Shown here one piece after another: positions 50,951-59,470 of a stretch of DNA of 64,000 nucleotides. Position numbers and translations under genes: made by a program. Origin of the DNA: Nonomuraea ceibae (GTDB lineage Bacteria; Actinomycetota; Actinomycetes; Streptosporangiales; Streptosporangiaceae); the NCBI RefSeq assembly GCF_019396325.1, contig NZ_JAHKRO010000024.1, positions 28,050-92,049 on the forward strand, given 5' to 3'. The stretch's first letter is position 1. Each line of letters opens with the position of its first letter. Below the pieces are notes generated by a model, which had not been told where the DNA came from, made no database searches, and saw only the letters and a program-made list of their open reading frames with translations.

Positions 50951-52435
50951 CTACGACAAAGCGATGCTCACCTCGTCCTCCAGCGGCGGGTCCTCCTCCT
51001 GCTTGCGGCATCCGGTGGCGGCGAAGCAGCGGATGGTCACCCGGTCCGGGGTGACCGAGAGGTGCAGGAACTGCTTGAAGAACGGCGGGGTGTCCCAGTC
51101 GGAGAACTCCGACAGGTAGCGGTGGAAGACCTGGCCCACCGGCAGCCGGAACGGCCACGGCCAGGAGCCGAGCAGCCGCGCCGCCCACCGCATCCGCCGC
51201 GTCACCGTGACCTGGCCGAGCGGGCGCACGGGGGTGTTCTTGATCTGCTCGGACATGATGCAGGCGGCCTCGTCCGGCGTCAGGTAGATCCACTTCATCC
51301 GCAGCCGCCTGGCGTAGAGCTGGCTGTAGAACGACAGCGAGTCGCCGCGCAGCGGGTAGCAGCGGAAGTCGTCCTCGTGCACGCCGCCGGCGTCGACCCG
51401 CCGGATGGTGTGGGTGGCGTGCATGAAGGCGCCGCTGCCGCCGGAGACGATGTACTGGATGACCCGGTCGCCGACCTTGACCGGGTAGCGCTGGTAGTTG
51501 TGCACGTCGCCGCCGATGGCCGCCACGTAGCGGTGGGCCGGGTCGCGGACGATGTCGTCGATCGTGCCGCCGCCCTCCAGGGGCGAGGGCTTGTAGTCGT
51601 TGCGCGTGTAGATCGGCTTGCCGGTGACGAGGATCTTGGGGCGCGGATCGAGGGAGACGCGGCGCAGCCAGTCGGCCTGCTCGGCGTCGATCGCGCCCCT
51701 GATGCCGGTGTCGACGCCGACGACGAGCAGCGACGGGCTCTCGATGACCCAGTACGGGCCGGGCTGGGTGGCCTGCTGGGCGGGCTTGCCGCGCAGGGCG
51801 CGGGCCTCGGCCAGGGCGCTCTCGTCGACGGTCTCGGGCTTGCGCCACAGCAGCCCGCGCAGCCCCCGGTCGGGCCTGGGCTTGAGCGGGGGCGCGTCGC
51901 AGAAGACCCGCATGAAGCCGCCGAGCCCGTCGTACCAGTCGTGGTTGCCGGGGATGGCGTAGATCGGCGCGTCGTAGTCCTTGTAGGGGCGGAAGAACTT
52001 GTCGCGGTACTCGTTGCCGGACCCGGCGGGGTAGACGACGTCGCTGGCGATCACCGCGAAGGCGGTGCCTGCGCCGATGTTGAGCATCCCGGGGACGACC
52101 GCGTACTGGGAGGCGTCGCCCTCGCCGGTGTCGCCCAGCAGCAGGAAGCTGAAGCTGTCGCCGAGCCCCGGCGTGATCGCGAACCTGTCGCCGGCGCCGC
52201 GTTCGCGCTGCGCCGCGACCCACCGGCGGCGCACCTCGCCGGACGGGTCGCCGAACAGGCCGGCGAGGATCTCGTTCCTTGACCTCCACAGCGTGCGTAA
52301 GTCGAGCCAGCTGAAGCCCTGCCGGTCGGGCCGCAGTCCGGCGTACGTGCCGATCTCCTGGCAGGCCCAGCCGGCGCCCTCTTCGGACACCCGGGAGGAC
52401 GCCTGCTTCCCCCGTTCTGCCGCGATTTCCACCAT
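50951..52435 (-). CDS. Calcineurin-like metallophosphoesterase
   Basis: A protein of about 494 residues with the dimetal phosphoesterase motifs GDTGEGD, GNHDWYDG and GGDVHNYQRY in order, and an additional LVVGVDTGIRG strand. It carries a C-terminal extension of about 150 residues (PFFKQFLHLSVTPDRVTIRCFAATGC) that I cannot assign. No signal peptide. The ATG at 52433-52435 gives a sensible start; the ribosome site is weak. It lies 21 bp after the polymerase gene start in the opposite sense of transcription order, i.e. upstream on the same strand, so the two may be co-transcribed. Confidence 0.85.
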   Translation of the reverse strand: MVEIAAERGKQASSRVSEEGAGWACQEIGTYAGLRPDRQGFSWLDLRTLWRSRNEILAGLFGDPSGEVRRRWVAAQRERGAGDRFAITPGLGDSFSFLLLGDTGEGDASQYAVVPGMLNIGAGTAFAVIASDVVYPAGSGNEYRDKFFRPYKDYDAPIYAIPGNHDWYDGLGGFMRVFCDAPPLKPRPDRGLRGLLWRKPETVDESALAEARALRGKPAQQATQPGPYWVIESPSLLVVGVDTGIRGAIDAEQADWLRRVSLDPRPKILVTGKPIYTRNDYKPSPLEGGGTIDDIVRDPAHRYVAAIGGDVHNYQRYPVKVGDRVIQYIVSGGSGAFMHATHTIRRVDAGGVHEDDFRCYPLRGDSLSFYSQLYARRLRMKWIYLTPDEAACIMSEQIKNTPVRPLGQVTVTRRMRWAARLLGSWPWPFRLPVGQVFHRYLSEFSDWDTPPFFKQFLHLSVTPDRVTIRCFAATGCRKQEEDPPLEDEVSIALS

Positions 52436-52567
52436 GACCACATCTTTGCCGTGCCGCCCGGGAAGCGCATCCTGAAACGGAGCGTGCCGTACCCGCCACA
52501 GAAGGTGCGCCATGGTGTAACCTCAATCGCCCCAAGCAAGCGGTTGTCGTCGCCAAGGAGGGCTCCC

Positions 52568-52975
52568 ATGGCCCGGAACGGTTCCGATGACGCGCTCCGG
52601 CGGGGCACCACGGGGGTCGAGGCCGTCGAGGGCCTGCTCGCCTACGCGACGACTCGGCGCGGGTGGGGCGGGGGCGGGCTGCGCAGCGCCGACCGGGCCG
52701 TCGCGCTGAGCCGCGCCCTCGTGGCCGAGAACCCCGCCCACACGCCGCTGCTGGCCCGCGCGCTGCGCACGGCCGCCCGCCTGCACCTCGGCCACCGCCG
52801 CCCGGCCGACGCGCTGCCGCTGGCCGCGGAGTCGGTCGAGCTGGCCCGCCAGGCGGGCGGCCCCGCGCTGGTGCTGTCGCTGGCGTGCCTGGCCGAGGTG
52901 TACGAGTCGCTCCAGCGTTACGGCGACGCCGCCGCGGCCCTGTCGGAGGCCGACGGCCACACGCCGCCCGCCTAG
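52568..52975 (+). CDS. Small TPR-like helical protein
   Basis: A 135-residue all-helical protein with TPR-like periodicity (RALRTAARLHLGHRRPADALPLAAESVELARQAG, repeated in part as ACLAEVYESLQRYGDAAAALSEA). Probably a protein-interaction module; no enzyme motif. The start ATG at 52568 has an ideal AAGGAGG with 6-nt spacing, so longer readings are rejected. Its stop overlaps the convergent FAD-oxidase stop by 4 bp (a shared CTAG). Confidence 0.72.
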   Translation: MARNGSDDALRRGTTGVEAVEGLLAYATTRRGWGGGGLRSADRAVALSRALVAENPAHTPLLARALRTAARLHLGHRRPADALPLAAESVELARQAGGPALVLSLACLAEVYESLQRYGDAAAALSEADGHTPPA

Positions 52976-54561
52976 GCGATCAGCGCCCCGGGGTTGAGCA
53001 CGCCCGCCGGGTCCACCTGGGCCTTCACCGCGCGCAGGATCGCCGAGCCGAGCGGGCCCACCTCGGCGGCGTGCGCGTCACGGTGGTCGCGGCCCACGCC
53101 GTGGTGGTGGGAGATCGTCCCGCCGGCCGTCACGATGGCCTCGTTCGCCGCCCGCTTGGCCCGCTCCCACTGCGCCACCGGGTCGCCGACCTGGGCGATG
53201 ACGACGGTGAAGTAGAGCGACGCGCCGGTCTCGTACACGTGGGAGATGTGGCACATGACCAGCGGCGTGCCGAGCGCGCCGAGCAGCGCCAGCCGGACCG
53301 CGTCGTACAGCCGGGGCAGGCCGGACCAGAAGCCGGCCGTCTCCAGCGTCTCGACGGTGGCCCCGGCGGCGAGCAGCGAGTCGCGCAGGTACGGCGCCTC
53401 GAAGCGCCCGCGCGCCCACGACTCTCCGGGCTCCTCCCCCAGCGGCACGCCGCCGAGGCCGGCCAGCACGGCGGCGACCTCGGCGCGGCGGGCCTCGGCG
53501 AGCGCGGCGGAGCCGCCGGCGGGCGTCTCGTGGCCGGCGATCAGCAGGCAGCCGGTGTCGCCGCCGCCGATGGCGTCGGGGCGGGCCAGGCCGATCATCG
53601 TCTCGGTCTCGTCCGACAGCCGCAGGACCGCCGGGAGCGCGCCGCCCTGGGCGAGCGCGCGCAGGGCGGCGGCGCCGGTGCCGAAGTCCGGCAGCCGCCA
53701 GCCCTCGAAGCCGCGGGCGGCGGGCAGGCGGCGCACGCGCAGGCGCAGCGAGGTGATGACGCCGAACGCGCCCTCCGAGCCGAGGACGAGCTGGCGCAGG
53801 TCGGGCCCGGCGGCCGACTTGGGGGCGCGGCCCAGCTCCAGCGTCCCCGCCGGGGTGGCGAGGGTGAGCCCGGCGACCATGTCGTCGAAGCGGCCGTAGC
53901 CCGCCGACGCCTGTCCGCTGGAGCGCGCCGCCGCGAACCCGCCGAGCGTCGCGTACTCGTAGGACTGGGGGAAGTGGCCCAGCGTGAGCCCGTGCGCGGC
54001 CAGCAGCCGCTCGGCCTCGGGCGCGCGCACACCCGGCTCGAACGTGGCGATCATCGACTCGGCGTCGACGCCGGTGAGCCGGTCCATCCGGCCCAGGTCC
54101 AGGCTGATCACGCCGGCGAACCCGGGGCCCGGGGACGCCAGGCCGCCGACGACCGAGGTGCCGCCGCCGAACGGGATGACCGCGACGCGCTCGGCCGAGC
54201 AGAGCCGCAGCACCTCCGTCACCTCGTCGTGGCCGCCCGGCCGCACGACCGCGTCGGGGGCGTCCGCGCCGTCGCCGGCGCGCAGGCGCAGCAGGTCCGG
54301 GGTGGACTTGCCGCGCGTGTGCCGGACGCGGGCCTCGCGGGAGGTGTCGACGTTCGCGGCGCCCACCAGGCCGGCCAGCGCCGTGAGCAGCCGTGGGGCG
54401 AGCGAGACGGGCGGCAGGCGTACGGACTCCAGGGTGGCGGCGGGCTCGGCCGGGGCGCGCACGCCGAGCAGGTCGCCCAGCAGCCGGGTGATCTCCTCGG
54501 GCAGGTCGCGGGCCTTGGCGGGGTCGCCCCACCCTGACCAGAGCATGGGTTCGGTTGGCAC
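52972..54561 (-). CDS. FAD-binding oxidase of the alkyl-DHAP synthase (AGPS)-like group
   Basis: A 529-residue vanillyl-alcohol-oxidase-fold flavoprotein. FAD motifs are VIPFGGGTSVVGG and GFAAARSSGQASAGYGRFDDMV; the C-terminal HHHGVGRDH loop is typical of alkyldihydroxyacetonephosphate synthases and related glycolate/lactate oxidases. GlpD, which makes dihydroxyacetone phosphate, is encoded on the other side of the divergent promoter, supporting a substrate related to glycerol-3-phosphate, DHAP or ether lipids. The GTG start (54559-54561) is the first plausible one; an ATG at 54546 would cut 5 residues. Confidence 0.85.
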   Translation of the reverse strand: MPTEPMLWSGWGDPAKARDLPEEITRLLGDLLGVRAPAEPAATLESVRLPPVSLAPRLLTALAGLVGAANVDTSREARVRHTRGKSTPDLLRLRAGDGADAPDAVVRPGGHDEVTEVLRLCSAERVAVIPFGGGTSVVGGLASPGPGFAGVISLDLGRMDRLTGVDAESMIATFEPGVRAPEAERLLAAHGLTLGHFPQSYEYATLGGFAAARSSGQASAGYGRFDDMVAGLTLATPAGTLELGRAPKSAAGPDLRQLVLGSEGAFGVITSLRLRVRRLPAARGFEGWRLPDFGTGAAALRALAQGGALPAVLRLSDETETMIGLARPDAIGGGDTGCLLIAGHETPAGGSAALAEARRAEVAAVLAGLGGVPLGEEPGESWARGRFEAPYLRDSLLAAGATVETLETAGFWSGLPRLYDAVRLALLGALGTPLVMCHISHVYETGASLYFTVVIAQVGDPVAQWERAKRAANEAIVTAGGTISHHHGVGRDHRDAHAAEVGPLGSAILRAVKAQVDPAGVLNPGALIA

Positions 54562-54564
54562 GCA

Positions 54565-54596
54565 TACACTGTGACACATGCCGTCGATTCGTCACA
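54565..54596. promoter_or_regulatory. Leaderless TetR promoter with inverted repeat
   Basis: TACACT (54565-54570) is a -10 exactly 7 nt before the tetR ATG (54578), so the mRNA is probably leaderless. TGTGAC (54570-54575) and GTCACA (54591-54596) form an inverted repeat around the start codon, a likely autorepressor site also positioned to affect the divergent FAD-oxidase gene. Confidence 0.55.
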
Positions 54597-55099
54597 ATGA
54601 GGGCGTCCTGGACGCGGCCCGGGACTGCGTGCTGGCCTACGGGGTGCGGCGCACGACGCTGACCGACGTGGCGCGCCGGGCCGGGGTGTCGCGGATGACG
54701 ATCTACCGCCACTGGCCGGACGTGCGCTCGCTGGTCGCGGACCTGATGACGCGCGAGTGGGTGGCGGCGATCGCCGGGCTGGACCTGTCGGACCCGGTGA
54801 CGGCCGTGGTGACCGGGGTGCGGCGGCTGCGCGAGCACCCGCTGTGGCGCAAGATCGTCGAGGCGGACCCGGAGCTGCTGCTCCCCTATCTGCTGCACCG
54901 GCGGGGCGCCAGCCACGAGGCGGCCCTGGCGGCGCTGGAGCCCGCGCTGGGCGACGCCCGCAAGGCGCGGGCGGTGCTGCTGGTGGCGCAGGCGTGGCTG
55001 CTGTCGGCGCCGACGATGCTGGACCCGGTGACGCTCGACGAGCTGGACGCCGAACTGCGCACACTGCTGGAGGGTTACGTTGGACAGGTCGCCGAATAG
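54578..55099 (+). CDS. TetR-family transcriptional regulator
   Basis: A 173-residue TetR regulator. The helix-turn-helix spans about 25-47 (TTLTDVARRAGVSRMTIYRHW) after GVLDAARDCVLAYGVRR. The ligand domain is short and Leu/Ala-rich. It is divergent from the FAD-oxidase gene and overlaps glpD by 20 bp, so it probably controls both. The start is at the -10-proximal ATG (leaderless). Confidence 0.88.
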   Translation: MPSIRHNEGVLDAARDCVLAYGVRRTTLTDVARRAGVSRMTIYRHWPDVRSLVADLMTREWVAAIAGLDLSDPVTAVVTGVRRLREHPLWRKIVEADPELLLPYLLHRRGASHEAALAALEPALGDARKARAVLLVAQAWLLSAPTMLDPVTLDELDAELRTLLEGYVGQVAE

Positions 55100-56612
55100 G
55101 TCGCCGGACACCTCGCTGAACGCCGGCAGGAGGAGCCGCGAGCTGGAGCTCGTGGCGGAGGAGCGGGTCGACGTGCTCGTCGTGGGGCTGGGCGCGACGG
55201 GCGCGGGGGCGGCGCTGGACGCGGCGTCCCGGGGGCTCAGCGTAGCGGCGATCGACGCCCACGACCTGGCGTTCGGCACGTCCAGATGGAGCTCCAAGAT
55301 GATCCACGGCGGCCTGCGCTATCTCGCCAAGGGCCAGGTCGGGGTGGCGTACGAGAGCGCGGTCGAGCGCGGCTTCCTGCTCAGGCGCACGGCCCCGCAC
55401 CTGGTCCGGGCGCATCCGTACGTGCTGCCGCTGACGCGGGAGGTGTCGCGGCGGCAGCAGGCGCTGGTGATGGCCGGCTACCGGCTGGGCGACGGGCTGC
55501 GCGCGGCGGCCCGCACGCCGCGGCGGCTGCTGCCCGGCCCGTCGCGGCTGACGGCGGAGCGCACGCGGCGGCTGGTCCCGGCGCTGGACGGCGAGGGCCT
55601 GCGCGGCGGGCTGCTGTCGTGGGACGGGCGGCTGCTGGACGACGCCCGGCTGGTCGTGGCCGTGGCCAGGACGGCGGCCGGGCAGGGCGCGCGGGTGCTG
55701 ACCCGGTGCCGGGCGCTGGAGCTGACCGGCACGGGCGCGCGGGTGCGCGACGAGCTGACCGGGCGCGAGTTCGCGATCAGGGCCCGGGTGGTGATCAACG
55801 CGACGGGCGTGTGGGCGGGCGGCCTGGACCCGTCGGTGCGGCTGCGGCCCTCGCGCGGGACGCACCTGGTGCTGCGGCCGGGCACGCTGCCGGGCATGTA
55901 CGCCGGGATGCACGTGCCGATCCCGGGCGAGCGCAACCGGTTCGCGCTGGTGCTGCCGCAGCCCGACGGCCGGGTGCACGTGGGGCTGACGGACGTGGCG
56001 GTGGACGGGCCGGTGCCCGACGTGCCCGAGGCGCCCGAGGAGGACGTCAGGACGCTCCTGGAGGTGCTGAACGGGGTTGTCGGGGCTGAGGTGACACGGG
56101 AGGCGGTGGCGGGCGCGTACGCGGGCCTGAGGCCGCTCCTGGCGGCCGACGGACGGACGGCCGACCTGTCGCGGCGGCACGCGGTGCTCGCGGGCGACGG
56201 CGTGGTCACGGTGGTCGGCGGCAAGCTGACGACGTACCGGCGGATGGCCGAGGACGCGGTGGACCGCGCCGCGGAGCTGGCGGGGCTGCGCGCGGGCCGG
56301 TGCCACACGGCCTCGCTCCCCCTGGTGGGAGCCGGGCCGGCGCGGCGGCCGTCGTCGGTGCCGGAGGGGGCGGCGGGCACGTGGCGGCGGCTGACCGAGC
56401 GCTACGGGGCCGAGGCCGCGGCGGTGTGGCCGCTCGTGCGCGATCATCCGGAGCCGGTCGGGCTCGGGTTGAGCGCGGGCGACCTGCTGTGGTCGGCGCG
56501 GCACGAGGGCGCGCTCGACGCCGCCGACCTGCTCGACCGGCGGACCCGGCTCGGGCTGGTGCCGGAGGACCGGCAGGCGGCGGCCGGAGCGGCGGAATCG
56601 GCGATCGCCTGA
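55080..56612 (+). CDS. glpD: FAD-dependent glycerol-3-phosphate dehydrogenase
   Basis: A 510-residue GlpD. The FAD loop is VVGLGATGAGAALDAASRG near 34-52; family signatures are GTSRWSSKMIHGGLRYL, the RGTHLVL strand and GGKLTTYRRMAEDAVD. It oxidises glycerol-3-phosphate to DHAP and passes electrons to quinone at the membrane. The TTG start at 55080 has GGAGGG 5 nt upstream and overlaps tetR, implying coupling. The C-terminal domain is somewhat short. No glpF or glpK is next to it, so this may not be the main glycerol operon. Confidence 0.88.
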   Translation: MDRSPNRSPDTSLNAGRRSRELELVAEERVDVLVVGLGATGAGAALDAASRGLSVAAIDAHDLAFGTSRWSSKMIHGGLRYLAKGQVGVAYESAVERGFLLRRTAPHLVRAHPYVLPLTREVSRRQQALVMAGYRLGDGLRAAARTPRRLLPGPSRLTAERTRRLVPALDGEGLRGGLLSWDGRLLDDARLVVAVARTAAGQGARVLTRCRALELTGTGARVRDELTGREFAIRARVVINATGVWAGGLDPSVRLRPSRGTHLVLRPGTLPGMYAGMHVPIPGERNRFALVLPQPDGRVHVGLTDVAVDGPVPDVPEAPEEDVRTLLEVLNGVVGAEVTREAVAGAYAGLRPLLAADGRTADLSRRHAVLAGDGVVTVVGGKLTTYRRMAEDAVDRAAELAGLRAGRCHTASLPLVGAGPARRPSSVPEGAAGTWRRLTERYGAEAAAVWPLVRDHPEPVGLGLSAGDLLWSARHEGALDAADLLDRRTRLGLVPEDRQAAAGAAESAIA

Positions 56613-56627
56613 CACCTCGCCATCCCG

Positions 56628-56646
56628 TTAGGTTAGTCTTACCTAA
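56628..56646. promoter_or_regulatory. IdeR/DmdR/DtxR iron box
   Basis: TTAGGTTAGTCTTACCTAA matches the 19-bp DtxR/IdeR consensus TTAGGTTAGSCTAACCTAA at 17 of 19 positions. It lies 19 bp before the GTG of the next gene, where bound repressor would block transcription when iron is plentiful. Confidence 0.85.
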
Positions 56647-56665
56647 TTCGCGGAAGGGGGACGGT

Positions 56666-57580
56666 GTGGCGAAGGGCTGTGAACACGCGGAGGGGTGCCA
56701 CACCGGTGGCATACCCACCCTGGCCAGTGCGACGGTGGGGGCCAGGCTGTGGCTGCTCGTCGAGCACGAGGGCCCGTGGCCGGCCCGCCTGGAAAGCTCA
56801 GAACTTCCTGAGAACATCGCCAAACTCGTCACCAGAGCCCTCGAACGCGGTATCAGGCCGCAGCTGATCCGCCGTCCCGGACGCCGCACCCGCCCACGGA
56901 ACCGGGACATCCGTGTGCTATTGGCGTACGGGGTCGGAGACGCGCCCTGGCTGGCCAGCGGTGTCGTCGCAGGTCCTGACGATCTTGACCTGGACGCGCT
57001 GGTGGCCGGAGTGGTCCCCGAGTCCTGCATACTTGAAGACGAGCCGGTATTTCTGGTGTGCACGCACGCCAAGCGCAACGCGTGCTGCGCCCGCATTGGA
57101 TTGCCCCTCGCTCGGTCGCTGGCGGATTTTCTGCCGGACAGAGTGTGGGAAACGTCACACGTTGGCGGCGATCGCTACGCCGCCAACCTTGTGTGCTTGC
57201 CACACGGAATTTTCTACGGCAGCATGTCTCAGGCTGCTGCGATCGCAGCGGCAGACGCGTACCGGTCGGGCGAGGTCATTCTCGACCGTCTCCGGGGACG
57301 CGCAGGCATCCCTGAGCCATTGCAAGCCGTGGAGCACTTCGCCCGAGCCCATACGGGAGAGCGCTCCGTCGGCGCGGTGGCCGTGGAATCCTCAAGGTCG
57401 GACGGCGACGTCACCGAAGCCATCGTGCGCTGCGGAGACGTCCGGTTCCAGGTTGTGGTCAAGCCATCGGCGTGCCAAGCGCCGTGTGGCACGGGTTGCG
57501 CCGAGACGATCACCACCTACCGGCTGGTTTCGCTGGACAGGCTCACGCCTGTGCGGTACGCCACGCCAGCCCTCACCTGA
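56666..57580 (+). CDS. Sucrase/ferredoxin-like (Apd1-type) 2Fe-2S protein
   Basis: A 304-residue protein of the sucrase/ferredoxin-like family with a thioredoxin-like ferredoxin domain. Key features: VCTHAKRNACCARIGLPLA, ETSHVGGDRYAANLVCLPHGIFYG, and a C-terminal CQAPCGTGC cluster. Cys and His in these segments are likely cluster ligands. The GTG start (56666) follows GGAAGGGGG. The iron box upstream predicts expression on iron starvation, which fits a role in iron mobilisation such as siderophore reduction; that role is inferred. Confidence 0.85.
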   Translation: MAKGCEHAEGCHTGGIPTLASATVGARLWLLVEHEGPWPARLESSELPENIAKLVTRALERGIRPQLIRRPGRRTRPRNRDIRVLLAYGVGDAPWLASGVVAGPDDLDLDALVAGVVPESCILEDEPVFLVCTHAKRNACCARIGLPLARSLADFLPDRVWETSHVGGDRYAANLVCLPHGIFYGSMSQAAAIAAADAYRSGEVILDRLRGRAGIPEPLQAVEHFARAHTGERSVGAVAVESSRSDGDVTEAIVRCGDVRFQVVVKPSACQAPCGTGCAETITTYRLVSLDRLTPVRYATPALT

Positions 57581-57681
57581 CCAAGGGAACATCACGGTCT
57601 CGCTTTGCGTTGGAACAGTGACGCCGAAAGCGTCCAATGCGGCTCAATTACCGAAATACCTCTCAAGAAGGTGGTTTTCTC

Positions 57682-57993
57682 ATGTCTCAGGTACGTCGGC
57701 AGCTCGCCCGCCCGCGCCCCAGCTGGGGTTGGCAGGATGATGCCGCGTGCCGGGGTGAGGACCTCGTGCTCTTCTTCGGCCCTGACGGAGAGCGGCAGCC
57801 CGAGCGTGACGTACGTGAGCGGAAGGCCAAGGCGATCTGCGCCGGGTGCCCGGTCCGCAACGAGTGCCTGGACTACGCGCTGTCCCGTCCGGAGAAGTAC
57901 GGCACGTGGGGTGGCCTGAACGAGGACGAGCGCGCCTCCGAGCGTCGCCGTCGCATGCGCCGCGCCGCCAGCGCCGGCATCTCCGCCGCCTGA
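57682..57993 (+). CDS. WhiB-family iron-sulfur transcription factor
   Basis: A 103-residue WhiB-like protein. The [4Fe-4S] ligands are Cys23, Cys53, Cys56 and Cys62 (CAGCPVRNEC); the beta-turn is GTWGGL (74-79), followed by a basic tail (SERRRRMRRAAS) for DNA contact. The insert FFGPDGERQ is WhiB3-like, but the rest does not fix the paralogue. The ATG at 57682 has AAGGTGG 7 nt upstream. It is 101 bp after the iron-box gene and ends before a large inverted repeat. Confidence 0.92.
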   Translation: MSQVRRQLARPRPSWGWQDDAACRGEDLVLFFGPDGERQPERDVRERKAKAICAGCPVRNECLDYALSRPEKYGTWGGLNEDERASERRRRMRRAASAGISAA

Positions 57994-58023
57994 CACCCGG
58001 CAGCATTCCCCGCGCAGATCATC

Positions 58024-58116
58024 GCGTGATCACGCAGTTGTCCCGATGAACCGGGGCCTGGCACACCGCGCTCAGGCTCCGGCGAACCCGGTCGGGACAA
58101 CTGCCTGATCAGGCAG
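58024..58116. repeat. Nested inverted repeat downstream of the WhiB gene
   Basis: Two 20-bp arms (58027-58046 and 58092-58111) are inverted copies with 18 matches, including 13 perfect bases GCAGTTGTCCCGA/TCGGGACAACTGC, and enclose 45 bp. Each outer end is itself a palindrome: GCGTGATCACGC (58024-58035) and the perfect 16-bp CTGCCTGATCAGGCAG (58101-58116). No ORF lies inside. It could be an RNA structure, a protein site or a miniature element. Confidence 0.75.
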
Positions 58117-58134
58117 CTCACCCCGCGCACGACG

Positions 58135-58164
58135 AAGCCGCCGTCCAATCCCGGACGGCGGCTT
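58135..58164. terminator. Strong bidirectional intrinsic terminator
   Basis: AAGCCGCCGTCC and GGACGGCGGCTT form a perfect 12-bp stem with a 6-nt loop. T-rich on both exits (…TT and, on the other strand, …TT), it lies between the convergent WhiB and DUF397 genes. Confidence 0.8.
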
Positions 58165-58188
58165 TCGCATGCCCTCGTTCAGACCCGC

Positions 58189-58422
58189 TCAGACCAGCAG
58201 GTCGTCGAACTCCCCGTCCTTGGCCCCGAGGACGAATGCGGTGATCTCTGCCCTGGTGTAGACCAGCGCCGGCCCGTCCGGGAAGCGTGAATTGCGCATC
58301 GCCACCTCGCCCGTGGGCAGGGGCGCCACCTCGACGCAGTTGCCGTTGGGATTGCTGCGCGCGCTCTTGCGCCAGACGACGGGAAGACGACGCGCGGGCG
58401 TTCCGTTGCGGAACTCAAGCAT
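58189..58422 (-). CDS. DUF397 protein
   Basis: A 77-residue DUF397 protein: WRKSARSNPNGNCVEVAPL, then AMRNSRFPDGPALVYTRAEITAF and a C-terminal GEFDDLL. These small proteins accompany XRE regulators in actinomycetes (WhiJ/BldB-associated systems) and modulate them. The ATG (58420-58422) has GAGGAG 8 nt upstream. The paired XRE gene lies just upstream on the same strand, and each has its own palindrome of the same type. Confidence 0.9.
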   Translation of the reverse strand: MLEFRNGTPARRLPVVWRKSARSNPNGNCVEVAPLPTGEVAMRNSRFPDGPALVYTRAEITAFVLGAKDGEFDDLLV

Positions 58423-58443
58423 GGGGGCAGCTCCTCGGCCATA

Positions 58444-58461
58444 CGGATGCACGTGCATCCG
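58444..58461. promoter_or_regulatory. 18-bp palindromic operator of the DUF397 gene
   Basis: CGGATGCACGTGCATCCG is a perfect 18-bp palindrome 22 bp before the DUF397 start. It shares the TGCACGTGCA core with the site upstream of the XRE gene, implying one regulator for both. Confidence 0.78.
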
Positions 58462-58547
58462 TGCTTACGAGCAGACAATACGGTGACGAGCTCATCGCCA
58501 TATACGGGATGACCAAAAATCCGCTATGCCGTGGATCACACGCGTTT

Positions 58548-59459
58548 TCACCGGTCAAGCAGGCTCTCGAGGAACCGCCTGCTCTCCTTCGGCTCCTGAG
58601 CCTGCACGCTCAACCGGTCCATCACCTTGACGTAATGTTCGGACTCGGCCGCCTTGTCCAGATAGAGGGCGCTGGTGAGCTGCTCCATGTAGACCACGTC
58701 CGGCAGCTCGCGCTCCGGGAAGCGCAGGATGCTGAACGAGCCGCCCGCCGCCGCGTGCCCGCCCCGGTCGAACGGCATGACCTGCACCGTCACGTTGCGC
58801 TCCGCCGTCATGGCCAGCAGGTGCTCGATCTGCTCCCGCATGGCCTCCGGGCCGCCAGGCGCCCGCCGCAGCACAGCCTCGTCGATCACGGCCCACAGGT
58901 TGAGCCGGTCGTCCCAGGTCAGCCGCCGCTGGCGGGCCACCCGCAACTGCACCCGCCGGTCCAGCTCGTCCGGGGCCGCCCGCTCGTTGCCCAGCTCGAT
59001 CACCGCCCTGGCGTAGGCCGGCGACTGCAGCAGACCGGGCACGAACTGGTTCTCGAACGTGCGGATGGCCGAGGCGGCGCCCTCCAGGCCGATGTACACC
59101 TCGAACCAGCTCGGCAGCAGATCACCGTACTTGTGCCACCAGCCCGGCGCGTTGGCCTGCTTGGCCAGCGCGATCAGCGGCGCCCGCTCGTCCGGGTCGG
59201 TGACCCCGTACAGCGTCAGCAGGTCGGCCACGTCGCGCTCCTTGAAGCTGACCTGGCCCAGCTCCAGCCTGCTGATCTTGGCGTGGGAGGCGCGGATCGA
59301 ATAGCCGGCGTCCTCGCGCGAGATGCCGCGCTCGGTGCGCAGCCGGCGCAGCTGCGTCCCCAGCAGGATCCGCAGCACCGTCGGGCTCCCCGTCGAATGC
59401 TTCAGGATCGTGCTTCCGAGACCCTCGGCACTCTCGGCACTCTCTGCGCTCACGTCCAT
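58548..59459 (-). CDS. XRE-family regulator with DUF5753 domain
   Basis: A protein of about 303 residues. The N-terminal helix-turn-helix is LRRLRTERGISREDAGYSIRASHAKISRLELGQ; the rest is the DUF5753 ligand-like domain (FVPGLLQSPAYARAVIE, LRRAPGGPEAMREQIEHLL, VVYMEQLTSALYLD). A Ser-Ala-Glu repeat precedes the HTH. The start is uncertain: ATG at 59459 has a ribosome site too close, and a GTG at 59453 has better spacing. It forms the usual trio with the DUF397 gene and the ATPase gene and probably binds the two 18-bp palindromes. Confidence 0.85.
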   Translation of the reverse strand: MDVSAESAESAEGLGSTILKHSTGSPTVLRILLGTQLRRLRTERGISREDAGYSIRASHAKISRLELGQVSFKERDVADLLTLYGVTDPDERAPLIALAKQANAPGWWHKYGDLLPSWFEVYIGLEGAASAIRTFENQFVPGLLQSPAYARAVIELGNERAAPDELDRRVQLRVARQRRLTWDDRLNLWAVIDEAVLRRAPGGPEAMREQIEHLLAMTAERNVTVQVMPFDRGGHAAAGGSFSILRFPERELPDVVYMEQLTSALYLDKAAESEHYVKVMDRLSVQAQEPKESRRFLESLLDR

Positions 59460-59470
59460 CGCTCCCAGAT

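Noticed and set aside
58024..58116. Insertion-sequence remnant
   Set aside because: No transposase fragment or target-site duplication is visible; listed only as an inverted repeat.
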